Below the pieces are notes generated by a model. It had not been told where the DNA came from. It searched no databases and saw only the letters and a program-made list of their open reading frames with translations. Source: Agriotes lineatus (lineage: Eukaryota > Arthropoda > Insecta > Coleoptera > Elateridae). From it: a DNA stretch of 64,000 bases. The position numbers and the translations under genes were made by a program. Positions 34,107-44,945 of this stretch are shown here, piece after piece. The stretch spans positions 18,495,303 to 18,559,302 of the forward strand of contig OW679200.1 of assembly GCA_940337035.1 (NCBI GenBank). Reading direction: 5' to 3'. Position 1 is the stretch's first letter; each line of letters begins with the position of its first letter.

Positions 34107-34280
34107 ACGAATAACAAGTTAAAACTTCCATTTAATCACAAGATGGCTTTTGTAGTATCAAGGTCATATGTCAAACTAAAACTAAAATGTGCTTAGACAT
34201 AAAAATTAATAAAAATAGTTTAATACCTGTAAGTAACAATTAATTAATGGTACAACAGAAGCTAATAAATTTGTTTTATC

Positions 34281-34670
34281 TACTCCAGTGGGATAAGTAA
34301 CGCATTACGTCACTCATTTGACACTATTTCAGTTACGTAATGAAGCTCATTACACCACTCAGTTATGTAATGGTTTCATTACGCAACTGAGTTGTGTAAT
34401 GACTTCATTACGTAACTGAAATAGTGTCAAATGAATGACATAATGACATTTGCCTACTAAAATAGTTTTGAAAATGACAGATCTGACATTTCTCTTAATG
34501 CACTTTTCTCAATTTTAGGCAGTCGTAGATAAAATTTTGTACAATACATGTGTGATAATGCATCATTAATAAACTTGTGTGCTTACATAACTCGTGCTAC
34601 GCACTCGTTTGTAACTTACACACACGTATATTAATGATACTGTTATCCCACTTGTATAGTAAATAACTAT
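34281..34670. mobile_element. MITE with inner palindrome, inserted in right arm
   Basis: The left arm of the Penelope-like element lacks this sequence, so it is an insertion. Its ends, CTACTCCAGTGGGATAA and (reversed) ACTATACAAGTGGGATAAC, are weak inverted repeats. Inside, 34317-34432 forms a palindrome with TTTGACACTATTTCAGTTAC on the left and the mirrored block on the right, plus tandem CATTACG..AACTGAGT motifs. A TTA target duplication is possible. Confidence 0.7.
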
Positions 34671-35192
34671 TACAGCTTAAAAACATTAATCAATAACACT
34701 GCTTTTTCCGGGACCAGCTAGAAACCATAACCTAACTTTAATTGAAATTTTTAAATGGGAAAACCTAACAACAAGCACAGTAAACGTATACGAAAGGGAA
34801 AGTAAAATTAATAACCTTAATAAAGCACAAATCAATTTGTACTTTGTATTTCATTCCAATTAAATGAATAATAACCAATAAACGTCCTAGAGGTCATTGG
34901 ACTACACGCAATATAATTTGAATCCGAAAACATTTTAATACGAAAACCAAACGTTTCAACCATTGATACAGTATAACACAAAACAAAATTCATTCCTTTC
35001 TAAACTTAATTTTTCTAGATTTTCTGAATTCCAAGTTGTTTAAAAAATCTGTGGCTATTTATTTGGAATCAGAGAACAACTATTAATTGATACTCTGATA
35101 CCTATCGTTTGGAGATAATTTGTTTGTTTTTGGATTAAGACAATTAACGCTTGCTTAAAAGGTTCACCATATCAATTCAGTAATGCTGTGAC
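34671..35192 (+). repeat. Right inverted arm, middle part
   Basis: Reverse complement of 31707-31860 and 27832-28170. On the + strand an open segment reads TLIEIFKWENLTTSTVNVYE through NLNKAQINLYFVFHSN and then a stop. It preserves the empty site of the RTE insertion (AAAGCACAAATCAATTTG). Confidence 0.75.
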
Positions 35193-36379
35193 ATTCGTAA
35201 TTGCCTATAGTAAATCGGAACATGCACTCGCACCAGCTCAGAGGAAGAGCGTGGATAACTTACCTTCAAAACTAAACGGTTGAAATTATAGGGGCGCTAA
35301 ATGGTTTTTTCAGGCCTATGTTCCTTGGTTTATTTGAGCGAACAAACCAATAAATTGCTCAAGGTAACAATACAACATACATAATGAAAACCCACAGTTC
35401 GATAAATCGTATAATGTTTCAAATAGATAAAGGATCATTAACAGGGGGCATAAACTCGATTTGTAATTACTTGCATTAAACGTACAATCACAAGGCTATC
35501 ACAATAATAAATATATTACATAGGTAAATATCACAATTAATCAATCACAATTTGAACAGGGTTCATTCGAAAACGCAGCCTATGCTAAGGGCGTGTAAAG
35601 CTAATTTCCAAATTGATTCACTTTACACTGTAAGTGGGCCAAAACATGTACTTTAGTAAGCAACCCGAATACTGAGTAAACGACACAGCTGTACTGCGTT
35701 CCACCTATAATGTATTATATTAATATCTCGCGTGTACTCACACTCATTCAAATATCTGCATGTCGTAGTGGTATATCAAATAATCTGCTGGCTGCTGCTC
35801 CAGCGAACTTAATTACTAAAGCGATAGTGATGGAACAAACGTACCTAGATTTACCATTCGCTCAGCTAATTTACTAGCATGTAGAGCTACGTTAATGATA
35901 AGTGAACTAACTCAGCTTAAAACTGACGGTTCGTTTAACACACCTGATTTACAAGTAATTATAACAGCGGTGAAGCCACTAACTTTAAAGTTTAAGCAGT
36001 ATATGAATTACTAAGTAAATTAAATAACGAACGGCAAGGCCGTTAAGAACTCGATAGCATCACTCAATCACAAAACAAAATATCCGTTAGGTTCAAACCA
36101 AATCCAGCACAACGGTAAAGGTGATGTAGCTCCCAGCGGATTACTGCAAATACAGGACGCTTCCTTAGGGCTGCTCGAACGATACCGGGGCCAACGAAAA
36201 CCACATGATAAAATGCACGTCACTCGACAATGCTGTAAGCCTTTGCTTTGGGCAGTTTTAGCCCGTAACTTGAAGGCTAAGTAGATATCCCAAATTAGCA
36301 ATTTTAGCAAGAAAGAATAAATAGCTTACCAGAAAATAATCTGCCTATCGTACACGAAAAATGTGCTAACAAAACAACT
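35193..36379. other. Unassigned left part of 5.5-kb segment replacing arm sequence
   Basis: The inverted arm breaks off at about 35192 and resumes at 40745; about 70 bases present in the left arm (27770-27835) are missing. No terminal repeats, LTRs or genes are recognised in this part. Confidence 0.4.
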
Positions 36380-37997
36380 TATTTTCCCATGGTTGTGGGT
36401 GGAAAAAGTGGCCAAATCGCCTATGCTACATACGCCTGACCCTTAAAAAAGGAGACAAGATGGATCCAGCAAACTATAGGCCGATAAACCTATTATCTGT
36501 ACCGTCAAAGATAATGGAGAGCATTATAGTAGACCTGATGAGTGAGTTCTGCATGAAACATCACGTGATACCACCGGAACAACATGGCTTTGTTAAAGGA
36601 AGATCCACTACGACCAACCTGTTGTGCTGCATAGACGATTGGTCTCGCGCTCTCGACTCTAAGCTACCACTAGATATAGTGTACCTTGACTTCGCAAAAG
36701 CTTTCGACAAGGTTCCTTTCATTACTCTGCAGCACAAACTCGAATATTTTGGGATTCGTGGTAAATTTCTTTTGTGGATTAAGAACTATCTAACGAATAG
36801 AAGTTTTCGAGTCAAGAGTGGCCGTTCGTACTCATCGGATAAACCGCTTACAAGCGGAGTTCCGCAAGGGTCAATTCTCGGCCCCCTTCTTTTCTTAATC
36901 TATTCTAGTGACCTGCCTTACCACATTCGAGTTGGTAAATCATTTTATGCGGATGACGCCAAAATGTATGCTAATCCTTTAGTAGACTATCATAGTGTTC
37001 AAAACGCCTTAATCGCGATCAGTGTGTGGTGTTCTGACTGGATGCTTCCGCTAAATATTGAAAAGTGCGTTGTGATGCACATCGGTAAAAACAACCACCG
37101 TTTCCGTTACTCTATATCCGGATACAGTTTGGCACAAGAGACTTCACACATAGACTTAGGTGTTACCGTAACATTCGATATTACCTGGTCTGAACATATC
37201 ATCAAAACATGCAAGCACGCCAACTCTCTGATATATCAACTGCGAAAGACATTCATCAATATAACACCCCAGTCGTGCACACAACTTTATAATACCTACG
37301 TCAGACCATTACTTGAGTACGCGGGTGCAGTGTGGTGTCCAGTGCTGATACGCGACCAAAACCTCCTGGAAAACGTCCAGCGACGGGCAACTCGAATGCC
37401 CTTCGGTCGTACTCGTCCTTCCTACTCGGAAAGACTACTTACTCAACATAACGACTTTTCTTGACCGGAGACTTAATTCTAACTTTTAGAATTTTAAAAT
37501 ACAATTATGGCAACCTCAGGGACATTTATCAGCTAAATTTGGACCCACGCTTGCGTGGACACGAGCTAAAACTGAAAAAAAAATCAAAACTAAGAACAGA
37601 CCATTCTTCCTGGTGAATCGAGTGTTCGAAGTATGGAACAACCTCGACGCCGACGTAATCTCTGCGACATCTGTTAACAGTTTTAATCACAGACTTGATA
37701 AACATTTTTCGTGGTACATACATATTTAGTATATGTGCTGCGGGACAAACCCGAAATCGGAAATTTCCAGTTTAGACTTGGGCCATTCATGCTCATTGCT
37801 CTGGAAACACGCGAAATGCCTACGGCCAATACTAATAAAGATAAATTTCGGGCTTGGGCCGCAGCATATACTTATACCCTTAGTAATTTTTCCAATTGTG
37901 TTTACTGGACTATTTTGTATTACTTTTTTTGTATCTTTTAGGCTGCCAAAGGATTTATGTCCTCAGCCTTTATCCAAATATAATAATAATAATAACA
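36380..37997 (+). mobile_element. CR1/Jockey-like LINE, 5'-truncated
   Basis: The body is the reverse-transcriptase frame 36460-37464, continued after a frameshift by a C-terminal piece to about 37727 (FLVNRVFEVWNNLDADVI, then NSFNHRLDKHF), as in CR1-like elements. The 3' end is a short (ATA)n tail at about 37979-37997. The endonuclease and ORF1 are missing. Neither target duplication was identified. Confidence 0.75.
36460..37464 (+). pseudogene. CR1/Jockey-like LINE reverse transcriptase (partial)
   Basis: An open frame of 334 codons begins inside the RT domain. Motifs in order: NYRPINLLSVPSKIME, QHGFVKGRSTTTNLL, VYLDFAKAFDKV, SGVPQGSILGPLLFLIY, SFYADDAKMYA and LPLNIEKCVVMHIG. The catalytic YADD is intact. 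The frame shifts near 37464 (the expected next block is read in another frame), so the copy cannot make a complete protein. The ATG at 36460 is internal, not a true start. Confidence 0.85.
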
Positions 37998-38236
37998 GTT
38001 AATTTCTGCAATCCATTAATCTAATTCTGCCATGTCCACAGGGCCCGATGATTCGAGATTTTTCGTACCGGCAAATCGAAGTGTTTCACCTTTGTGACAT
38101 ATTTTCGAAAGCGGAAGCGAAGCTACAGTGACTTTATATGAGACAATGGCGACAATAGAGTGTATCTTTTTTATTGGTCGCTCGAATCGGCCGCCATTAA
38201 GAGGCAAAATTTGTTGATGCTTTTGTTTGTTTATAC

Positions 38237-38370
38237 CAAATCGAGGTTAGAAGGTTAGGTTTTGCGTCAGTTTGTGTCAAATTCGAGGTTAGCAGGTTAG
38301 ATTTTGCATCAGTTTGTGTCAAAACTGATGCAAAACCTAACCTGGTAACCTTGAATTTGACATAGACTTA
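38237..38370. repeat. Palindrome family P, copy 2
   Basis: The left arm is partly duplicated in tandem (two GAGGTTAG.AGGTTAG.TTTTGC blocks), followed by the mirrored CAAAACCTAACCTGGTAACC and TTTGACATAGACTTAC. It lies inside the segment that interrupts the right Penelope arm. Flanking GGCCGCCAT blocks at 38190 and 38453 are shared on both sides. Confidence 0.7.
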
Positions 38371-40744
38371 CGGTGCCACCAACGTATTATTTATACGTTG
38401 TGTAACCATGACCATTCAAAAACATTCAATTTATTAAGGTTAGTAGGCCATTGGCCGCCATCTTGTGGCAAATTGTGACTATTGTCGCCACTGTCCCTAT
38501 CAAGGCACTGTAAGCGACGCCAAACTGTATCGCCATCTAGCGACAATTAATGTCCCTCGGCGGAAATAATTGCAGATGATATAGAAAACTGCATTTAAGC
38601 AGAACTCTACCGCTCGGCTAAATTCGACATGTGTGTTGCCTACACGCTAGGCGCTTTCGCCCGTGAAATTACTAAATAAATTACAAAATACTGTTACGAT
38701 TTATCTTCTGGGCTATTAAAAATTATACGCCGCTTTTTGTTTTAAGCATTTCTTTACAGCAATTTACTTAACGATTTACATTAATGATCAGCCCCTCAAG
38801 CGTACAAAGCATAACTCATACGCATGAGAGCCAAACCTGTTTCCTACAAAATGACTAAGACAAAATCGGGAATCTTGTCAAATACTCAACCCTAGCCTTC
38901 GTTACAAGATGTGCTGTAACAAAATGCGCAGACTATTGGATACTCAGTGAAGAAAGGTCGTGGTTCTTTACTATCTGAAAGTTAGGGCTATGCTCTGACA
39001 CAAAGGGGTTAAAGATGTTAAATAACGGAACGCCACCAGTTTCTTGAGCAACTAGGGAAACAACAATAACAACACAGGTGGATTGCTTGAAAATGGAAGT
39101 GGGCAACTTCACCTTGCTACTTCTGCCTTGGCCGAGTTTGGTTGGCAAAGACGTACAGTATCGACTTACCTTACAACAAAACTTACTCAATGAGCAGCTG
39201 TTCAACTCCTTACAACTGAAACAGTACACATAAAACGCATACAAGAATCACGAACACAAATTAAAAACAGAAGTAATTGACCATGAACTCTATTGATATA
39301 AATAAAATATTTGTAGGTAACAAAGAACATGACATTGACTAGTTACAATTTAAAAGTACTCAAAAAGGTTAGTTAGGTTAGATAGCGCAATACGTTAACT
39401 TAATTACAAGTGGTAAGCTTGACTGTAAACAACAATAATGTGGGTCAAGGCAAACGAAACTGCCACCAGTTACGTTAAACAACAAAAGAATGCATCGGTA
39501 AACCATTAAATTTCGCAAACAGCAAAGCACAACGTTAATAACAAATGCGCTGATCGTTCAACAGTCAAGGAGGCGTTCACTTTTAATTATACACCATAAA
39601 ACTAATTTACAAGAACTCTACCTGGAGAACATCAGCTGGCTGCATAATTACGGGCAATACTATATGTAGCGTCGCTTCCCAAACAAACTGCCGGAAAGAA
39701 CGGACGACAGCGAAATCACAGGTGATGACGTGGTGCGGGCACAGCCTCGAAGATGCTGGCAACAACTAAGGGTGGCATGATGCAATAGAGTCCCCCGAAG
39801 GGCAAAGTCGACGTAACGATAATACGGGGTACACTCCTCGACGTGCGAGTTTCGATAACACGACGTTAAATTCAAATTAGCGTTGGGTTCAATAGAAAGA
39901 GTTCGTTAGGATCCGTATAAACTATATATTCAAGGGCCTCGCAACCCTCGACGATAAGAACTCTTGGCCCCACTAATTAATGCTTCACATGCACTTCAAA
40001 CGGAAAGCTCACCACCACCAACGCCGGAGATTTCTTGCCAAACGAAACAGTTCGAAAATGCTAAATTGGTACAACAAACAACACGATGCACCCAAAACAC
40101 ACACCTATTCACAACGAAAATTACGAAAGTTCGAACAGCGTCCCCCGGCCGCAAAGCGATGCGAGCCGGGGGCTGAAGAAGCCAAAAACGTTTGTTCTAG
40201 TTCAACAGCCGGTAGCGAAGTGAAGTTCCTGCCAAGCGGCAAGCGTAAAGAATGACATAGCGCAGACGCGGCTTATCTACGTCCTTGTTCCACTCGTTAC
40301 GTTTAAGAATAAGACGGATCGAAATACTGAAACAACTTTACTTAACCAGGAGATTCACACGTAAAATTACAACCGCCGGTTCGGCGTCAAGAACCACTTA
40401 AGACGTGATAGTGGCAAGATGACATCATCCATGCACAAGGCAAGGGCAGAACAAAGCTGTTTTGATAAGCGACTTACTAAGAATTTAAAAGAGCAAAAAA
40501 ACTACTGCTTGCAGCAGGGTCAAGGTTTGATAACACGTTAGCAACGGAAAATTAAGTCTCGGTGAATATGCAAGAACTGTCATGCGTTAATTTTTGAAAT
40601 GAACAACGCGGAAATAATGTTTATGGAAATGAATTTTAATAACATTACCACGGAACTACGAATGTTTGCTTGCGTGACTCGTGAAAATACTAGGATTTCA
40701 GGCTAAAGTGCCAAAAGAATCTGCTTTAATAGAATTGTTCTAAC
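38371..40744. other. Unassigned right part of 5.5-kb segment
   Basis: No gene or known element is recognised. Short open frames on both strands are rich in basic residues and have no domain I can name. The segment ends where the inverted arm resumes at ACATTATGGTAG. Confidence 0.35.
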
Positions 40745-40912
40745 ACATTATGGTAGTTTTTAATAATAGATTATGAATTTCTACTTACCATTACAGATCA
40801 AAATCGTCAATACATAAGGAAGTGATACTTAAACCTTTCATTTACATACGTTTAAACAAAAATAAGAATCCTGAACACAATTAGTATGTAACAACACTAC
40901 GCATTTAAAGGT
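40745..40912. repeat. Right inverted arm, outer end
   Basis: Reverse complement of 27590-27765: for example TAATAATAGATTATGAATTT and CCTGAACACAATTAGTATGT correspond to the left arm. It defines the outer limit of the Penelope-like structure near 40912. Confidence 0.75.
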
Positions 40913-41470
40913 ATAATAATAACAAAAAATAAAATATCTCTATCTAATAATTAGTTTGTAGGTTTTATTACACAAAAAAATAAAATAAAATAAATAAATA
41001 AAAACAACATAATACCACAAGTATCTTGCCGACAAAGATAATAAAAAAGGTCTAAAAAGAGCAAATACTTATCAATTTAATACCAACTCAAACCAAAACG
41101 ATTGGTTCATAACAAGTATCTAAGCAACAAGGCTTTCAAACAAACATAACCCAAAACCTAAGGAAACTACATATGTAAGTAAGAAAGCTAAAATTTTACT
41201 AAGGATTAAAGAAAAATAAACGTAATTGTTTTCCAGAAAAAGTTTATAACTGCTTTTACAAGAGAAGCTTATTTCGACGTTACTACAAAACTTTTTTAAA
41301 AAACTAACTAATAAAATTTAAGATGTTAATAACAGGTACATCAAAATATCTGAGAAAATGTATCCTTTCACCTATCTAAAACTAACTTGTAATTAATTTT
41401 TTTTTCCTTCTTTTCTCAGAATGTTGATCGTGTTACGTCGACATATCCTATTTTATGGAAAAAACATTTG
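40913..41470. other. Unassigned AT-rich DNA
   Basis: A-rich sequence without recognisable genes or repeats, leading into the hammerhead-like motif. Confidence 0.35.
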
Positions 41471-41471
41471 T

Positions 41472-41503
41472 CTGATGAAGCTAACATTGTGATTTAGCGA
41501 AAC
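41472..41503 (+). ncRNA. Hammerhead-ribozyme-like core
   Basis: CTGATGA (41472-41478) is followed by a five-pair stem II, GCTAA (41480-41484) with TTAGC (41494-41498) around a nine-base loop, and then GAAAC (41499-41503). This is the conserved core order of hammerhead ribozymes, which are known from the LTRs of Penelope-like elements. One extra A (41479) sits between the core and stem II. Stems I and III could not be established, so activity is unproven. Confidence 0.5.
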
Positions 41504-41968
41504 GTTACATTTTTTACCAATTTTTTAATAATAAATTTTGAATGTGTCTTGACAAAAATGTATTTGGTTTCACATAGTTAAACATATTAACCTAGCTGAT
41601 ATCGTCTCTATGTTTGTAAGGTGGAAGAGGTTTTTCTGGTGGATATGTAAACCCATCAATGTAAACATATTTGAACCAGTAATTACGTATCAACCTTGCA
41701 AATACATAATTTTGAATGTTATATCTTTTAGCTGGAAATAATCTCACATATTTTGAAATACATCTAGTATTACCATAACGTTCTTAAAACCAAATTAACC
41801 TGTTACTAAATTACTTGCACGTATAGTCAATAGCTAACAATTCTAATGGATTTTCCTAGCACAATAATTGCTTGGCGCATAATATATTTGTAATAATTTT
41901 ATACAAGTACGTTTCAGACAAATTAATAAAATTCTATTTACAATTGTTTAAAACCGTTACAGAAACAT

Positions 41969-41999
41969 GTCAGGTTGACCGAGTGATCTAAGGCACCAG
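41969..41999 (+). repeat. tRNA-Leu-like 5' fragment
   Basis: GTCAGGTTGACCGAGTGATC followed by TAAGGCACCAG resembles the 5' part of insect tRNA-Leu, including the A box. No 3' half, anticodon stem or B box follows. It is a tRNA fragment or a SINE head. Confidence 0.4.
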
Positions 42000-42289
42000 T
42001 AGTATATTTATTCCTTGTCGAAAATTTACAGACACTGATAATGGAGGTCATTGACCCCCTCATTAGTTACATCAGCACAAATACCCAGACGCCCACATCC
42101 ATTTAAACAAGTCTGGACAGGTCTGACATCTGGCAACGCGCAAATATAGTCCCTATTAACACCTGCGCAGAATTTACTGCCAAAACTAAATTGGTTCATT
42201 TGTCCTGCGGACAATTTGAATTTCCCGCCAAAAACCTGCGCAGTGACTCATTTTGAGCCAGAACCCGTCTAACTAAACTACTCCAGTTG

Positions 42290-42560
42290 AATACCTACAA
42301 AATAGGTTCTTTTTTCTTTTTTTTTTTATTAACTCCAGTTTTAAATAGAACACCAGGTATATTATCACATTTTTTAATTCAGCTTAACATTTTAGAAAAA
42401 ATATTTCTCTTCAACTAACGCTCTATTTTGTACGGTTTCTGCAGAATTTGTAATTTTTGAAAACTTTTTACAAATGCTTGAAAATTAAAAAATACGTTTT
42501 TGGCTGATTAGATGATCACTGTAAAAAGAAGTTTTAATTTTTTTAATTCAAACCTGCCTT
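42290..42560 (-). repeat. Interspersed repeat X, copy 2
   Basis: Inverted relative to 15310-15520. It shares the order of blocks GGAGTTAATAAAAAA, TAAGCTGAATT, GTACAAAATAGAGCGTTAG and AAGCATTTGT when read on the - strand. The microsatellite part of copy 1 is absent here. Confidence 0.65.
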
Positions 42561-43019
42561 TATGCAGGTGTGGAAACTTTTACAAAACAAAATATAAAAT
42601 CCCTAGTACTAAAAATTGTACGCATATACCAACTTCAAAAAAATGTTGCGATTGTACTTATTTTTAATTAATCCTCAAATATTTAAAAAATAAAAAAGGA
42701 AAAGTTTTTTATGATAAATTGTGCTAATTTATAGAGCGAGGTATTTTAAATTTTTTAATGTTTTTTCTAACTATTTTGTTAACATTGTTCTACACCTTTG
42801 TTGGTCCTTTTTTATGAATAACAAAGCAGTTATCTATCTATCTATTATATTTTTATTTACTACATTCTTAAGTATCCTGGTTCCTGGTATATATTCTTCA
42901 CCAATGACATCTTTTAAATTCTACTTTCCATTTTGAGTATGCAATTTTGCCACATACCTGCACTGCAATTGGCCCAGGCAGTTTTTACATCTTGTTGCTA
43001 ATTTATATATAATTATAAT
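42561..43019. other. Unassigned AT-rich DNA
   Basis: A hydrophobic open frame at 42721-42936 has no recognisable domain and is probably accidental. Nothing else is seen. Confidence 0.3.
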
Positions 43020-43320
43020 GCTCAAGAAATATGGGCTACAGCCTTGGAAGAAGCAGAAGTTAATAATGGTCACCTAGTACACAATCCTACTGAAGCAGTC
43101 CCAGGATTTTCTCACACGCAAGCAATGGTGCAGCTTCAACAGGATTCGTACAGGAAAAGGAAGAACCAACAAAAATCTGCACAAGTGAGGCTTCATCCAT
43201 TCTCCCAGATTCAACTATTGCGGTGCCCCAGAACAGACCATGGAACACATATTAAGGTACTGCAAAGAAACAGCATTCAAAGGCACTAAGACCTACATGA
43301 ACTGACGTCCACAATAGTGT
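43020..43320 (+). pseudogene. LINE C-terminal fragment (R1/Jockey-like)
   Basis: Two frames together read EIWATALEEAEVNNGHLVHN, PTEAVPGFSHTQAM, then after a frameshift CSFNRIRTGKGRTNKNLHK and YCGAPEQTMEHILRYCKETA. PGF, the N-R-RTG-GR block and the C..C..H..C knuckle are the usual end of R1/Jockey/RTE-like LINE polyproteins. The copy is broken by stops. Confidence 0.7.
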
Positions 43321-44111
43321 TTGCAATGCAATCTGTCACTGTAATTGCTAGCCTTATCAACTTTAATAATAGTTGGATCCGGTTTTAGTTATTATATACA
43401 TACGTACATTTATTATTTTATTTATATGTTTGCGAAATACTCTTGATTTATAATGGGTTTTCCAATAGTGGGTAGATTAAAAACCGATCGTAGTCACCTT
43501 GGAATGGTGAAGCCTTAAATTTTTTTATAGTTGTGTCCAGTCAACTTTGGCAAATCATCATGAAACATTATATGCTACCACAACGTATACTTGTTTATGA
43601 ATCTATTTAACCACAAATAGGTTCCTTCGCTAAAGTTGGTGCTTCTGCCAAAATCAGGATCGCTTTCTAACTGCTCCATGGCCCAATCAGCAAGTTGTCA
43701 ACTCTGAAAATGGTCATTCGGCTTAAGTTTTTGGGTCAATTGAACCTTGTAAAGATAATACGCAAGTCTTTACGAAGAATTCGCCAAGTTGAGGTCGGAG
43801 AAACCATAAACGTGACGTAGCACACGGAACGTTGTTCGATCAGAAAGGAAATTTTGATAATAAACACGATCTATTTCTATACATTGTAGAAGGGTATAAC
43901 GTTCCATGATTATCATTCATCAAAATATGCCTGTAATGTTATTAGACCGGCATAGTTAATTACAGGTTGTTTATTGGTTTGTAATTCCCTTAGAGATTTA
44001 TGAAGAATAAAGCAAAAATGTTTGAGATGAATGTTATAACTTAGTCAAATAATACAAAGGATTTAAATCACCAATACGATAATCTCTGAAACTTCTTTGC
44101 AGCGCGATATA
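43321..44111. other. Unassigned DNA
   Basis: No gene, RNA or repeat could be identified. Confidence 0.3.
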
Positions 44112-44470
44112 GTTCATGTTCTTATTTGGGTATTTCGCCACTCTGAAAATTAAAAATATTATATATTTAACGTTTCTAGACAATCTGCTAAACAACTCCT
44201 GTCTAAAAATATTGAGAGACGAAACGCATTTTTCTTCATTAAGTAAAATATATGCCGTTTAATTTTACGTTTAGTTGAAATCGATTCTTTAGACAAGCAA
44301 TTCATTGGAGGCTGGTCATTTTTCAGTCCCAGTGAAAAAGCTAAGTTCCTTGTTCATTTTTAGTTTTTAATTGTTAATCGTTGATAACGAGGCAGGTTGT
44401 CCCTCGAAACGTTAAGATATTTAATATTTTTGACTTTCAGAGTGGTGAAATATCCAAATAAGAACATAAA
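44112..44470. repeat. Foldback of about 360 bp with hammerhead-like remnants
   Basis: The outer arms TGTTCTTATTTGGGTATTTC and, reversed, TGTTCTTATTTGGATATTTC are clear inverted repeats, followed inward by GCCACTCTGAAA/CACCACTCTGAAA. Near the right arm GTTGATAACGAGG, an eight-base loop, then CCCTCGAAACG resembles a decayed hammerhead core with a GAGG/CCTC stem. The left arm holds a mirrored, more decayed copy. It may be a head-to-head pair of Penelope LTR remnants. Confidence 0.55.
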
Positions 44471-44546
44471 TCACAAATATCATGTAATTCTTTCTCTCTT
44501 TATAGTTTTGGCCAATACAATTACTTAATCTACACAACCAAATATA

Positions 44547-44552
44547 TTTATT
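44547..44552 (-). promoter_or_regulatory. Possible poly(A) signal of the acetyltransferase gene
   Basis: AATAAA on the - strand, about 290 bases downstream of the stop at 44840. It is the first such signal I noticed beyond the stop and is plausible only by position. Confidence 0.3.
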
Positions 44553-44839
44553 TACAAAAATATAGGTAATAGCTCATTCAGTAAAACTTCATCATAAATA
44601 ATTAAAAACAGTATACTAATAATAATAACGGTAGCTATTGAAAAACTAAATGTTCATGTTTAAAAAAACATATCACAACCAAATAGGTAAAAAATGGAAC
44701 TACATATGTAAGTGATTTGAAAGAGAGGGAACATTGATTTATCTTTGGCTACCAAAAACTACACAATATTATTATCAAAAATATCTTATATGTATGTATA
44801 GCCATACAAAAATGAAATTCCAAAATCACAGCCTAGGTA

Positions 44840-44945
44840 CTAGAAGTCTGGTTTTATGTTCTTTAGATCACACCCTAACTGATACATCAATAATGTCGCC
44901 GCACTTCCTATTAACTGCTTATGATACAACTGCCTAATCTCGAAT
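44840..44945 (-). CDS. Acetyltransferase gene, exon 5 (terminal)
   Basis: Acceptor ATGTTTCAG|. It encodes FEIRQLYHKQLIGSAATLLM and ends NIKPDF with TAG at 44840. The QLYHKQ block is characteristic of NAT8-like proteins. Confidence 0.82.

Larger units (their letters stand above)
27590..40912 (-). mobile_element. Penelope-like element with long inverted arms, multiply interrupted
   Basis: The left arm (27590-28170 plus 31707-32034) and the right arm (34103-34280, 34671-35192, 40745-40912) are inverted copies once later insertions are removed. The element core between them (33353-34106, - strand) encodes the RT tail and GIY-YIG domain of a Penelope-like element. The arms carry an open segment (EIFKWENLTTSTINVYERES, then KINNLNKAQ) that resembles the N-terminal part of such elements. 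The structure matches the inverted-LTR (pLTR) arrangement known for this class. The insertions are an RTE LINE (28181-31695), a Helitron (32058-33269), a MITE (34281-34670) and a 5.5-kb segment (35193-40744). Confidence 0.65.

Noticed and set aside
37711..38002. Open frames of 76 and 89 codons
   Set aside because: They lie in the 3' untranslated end and (ATA)n tail of the CR1-like LINE, outside its coding frame.
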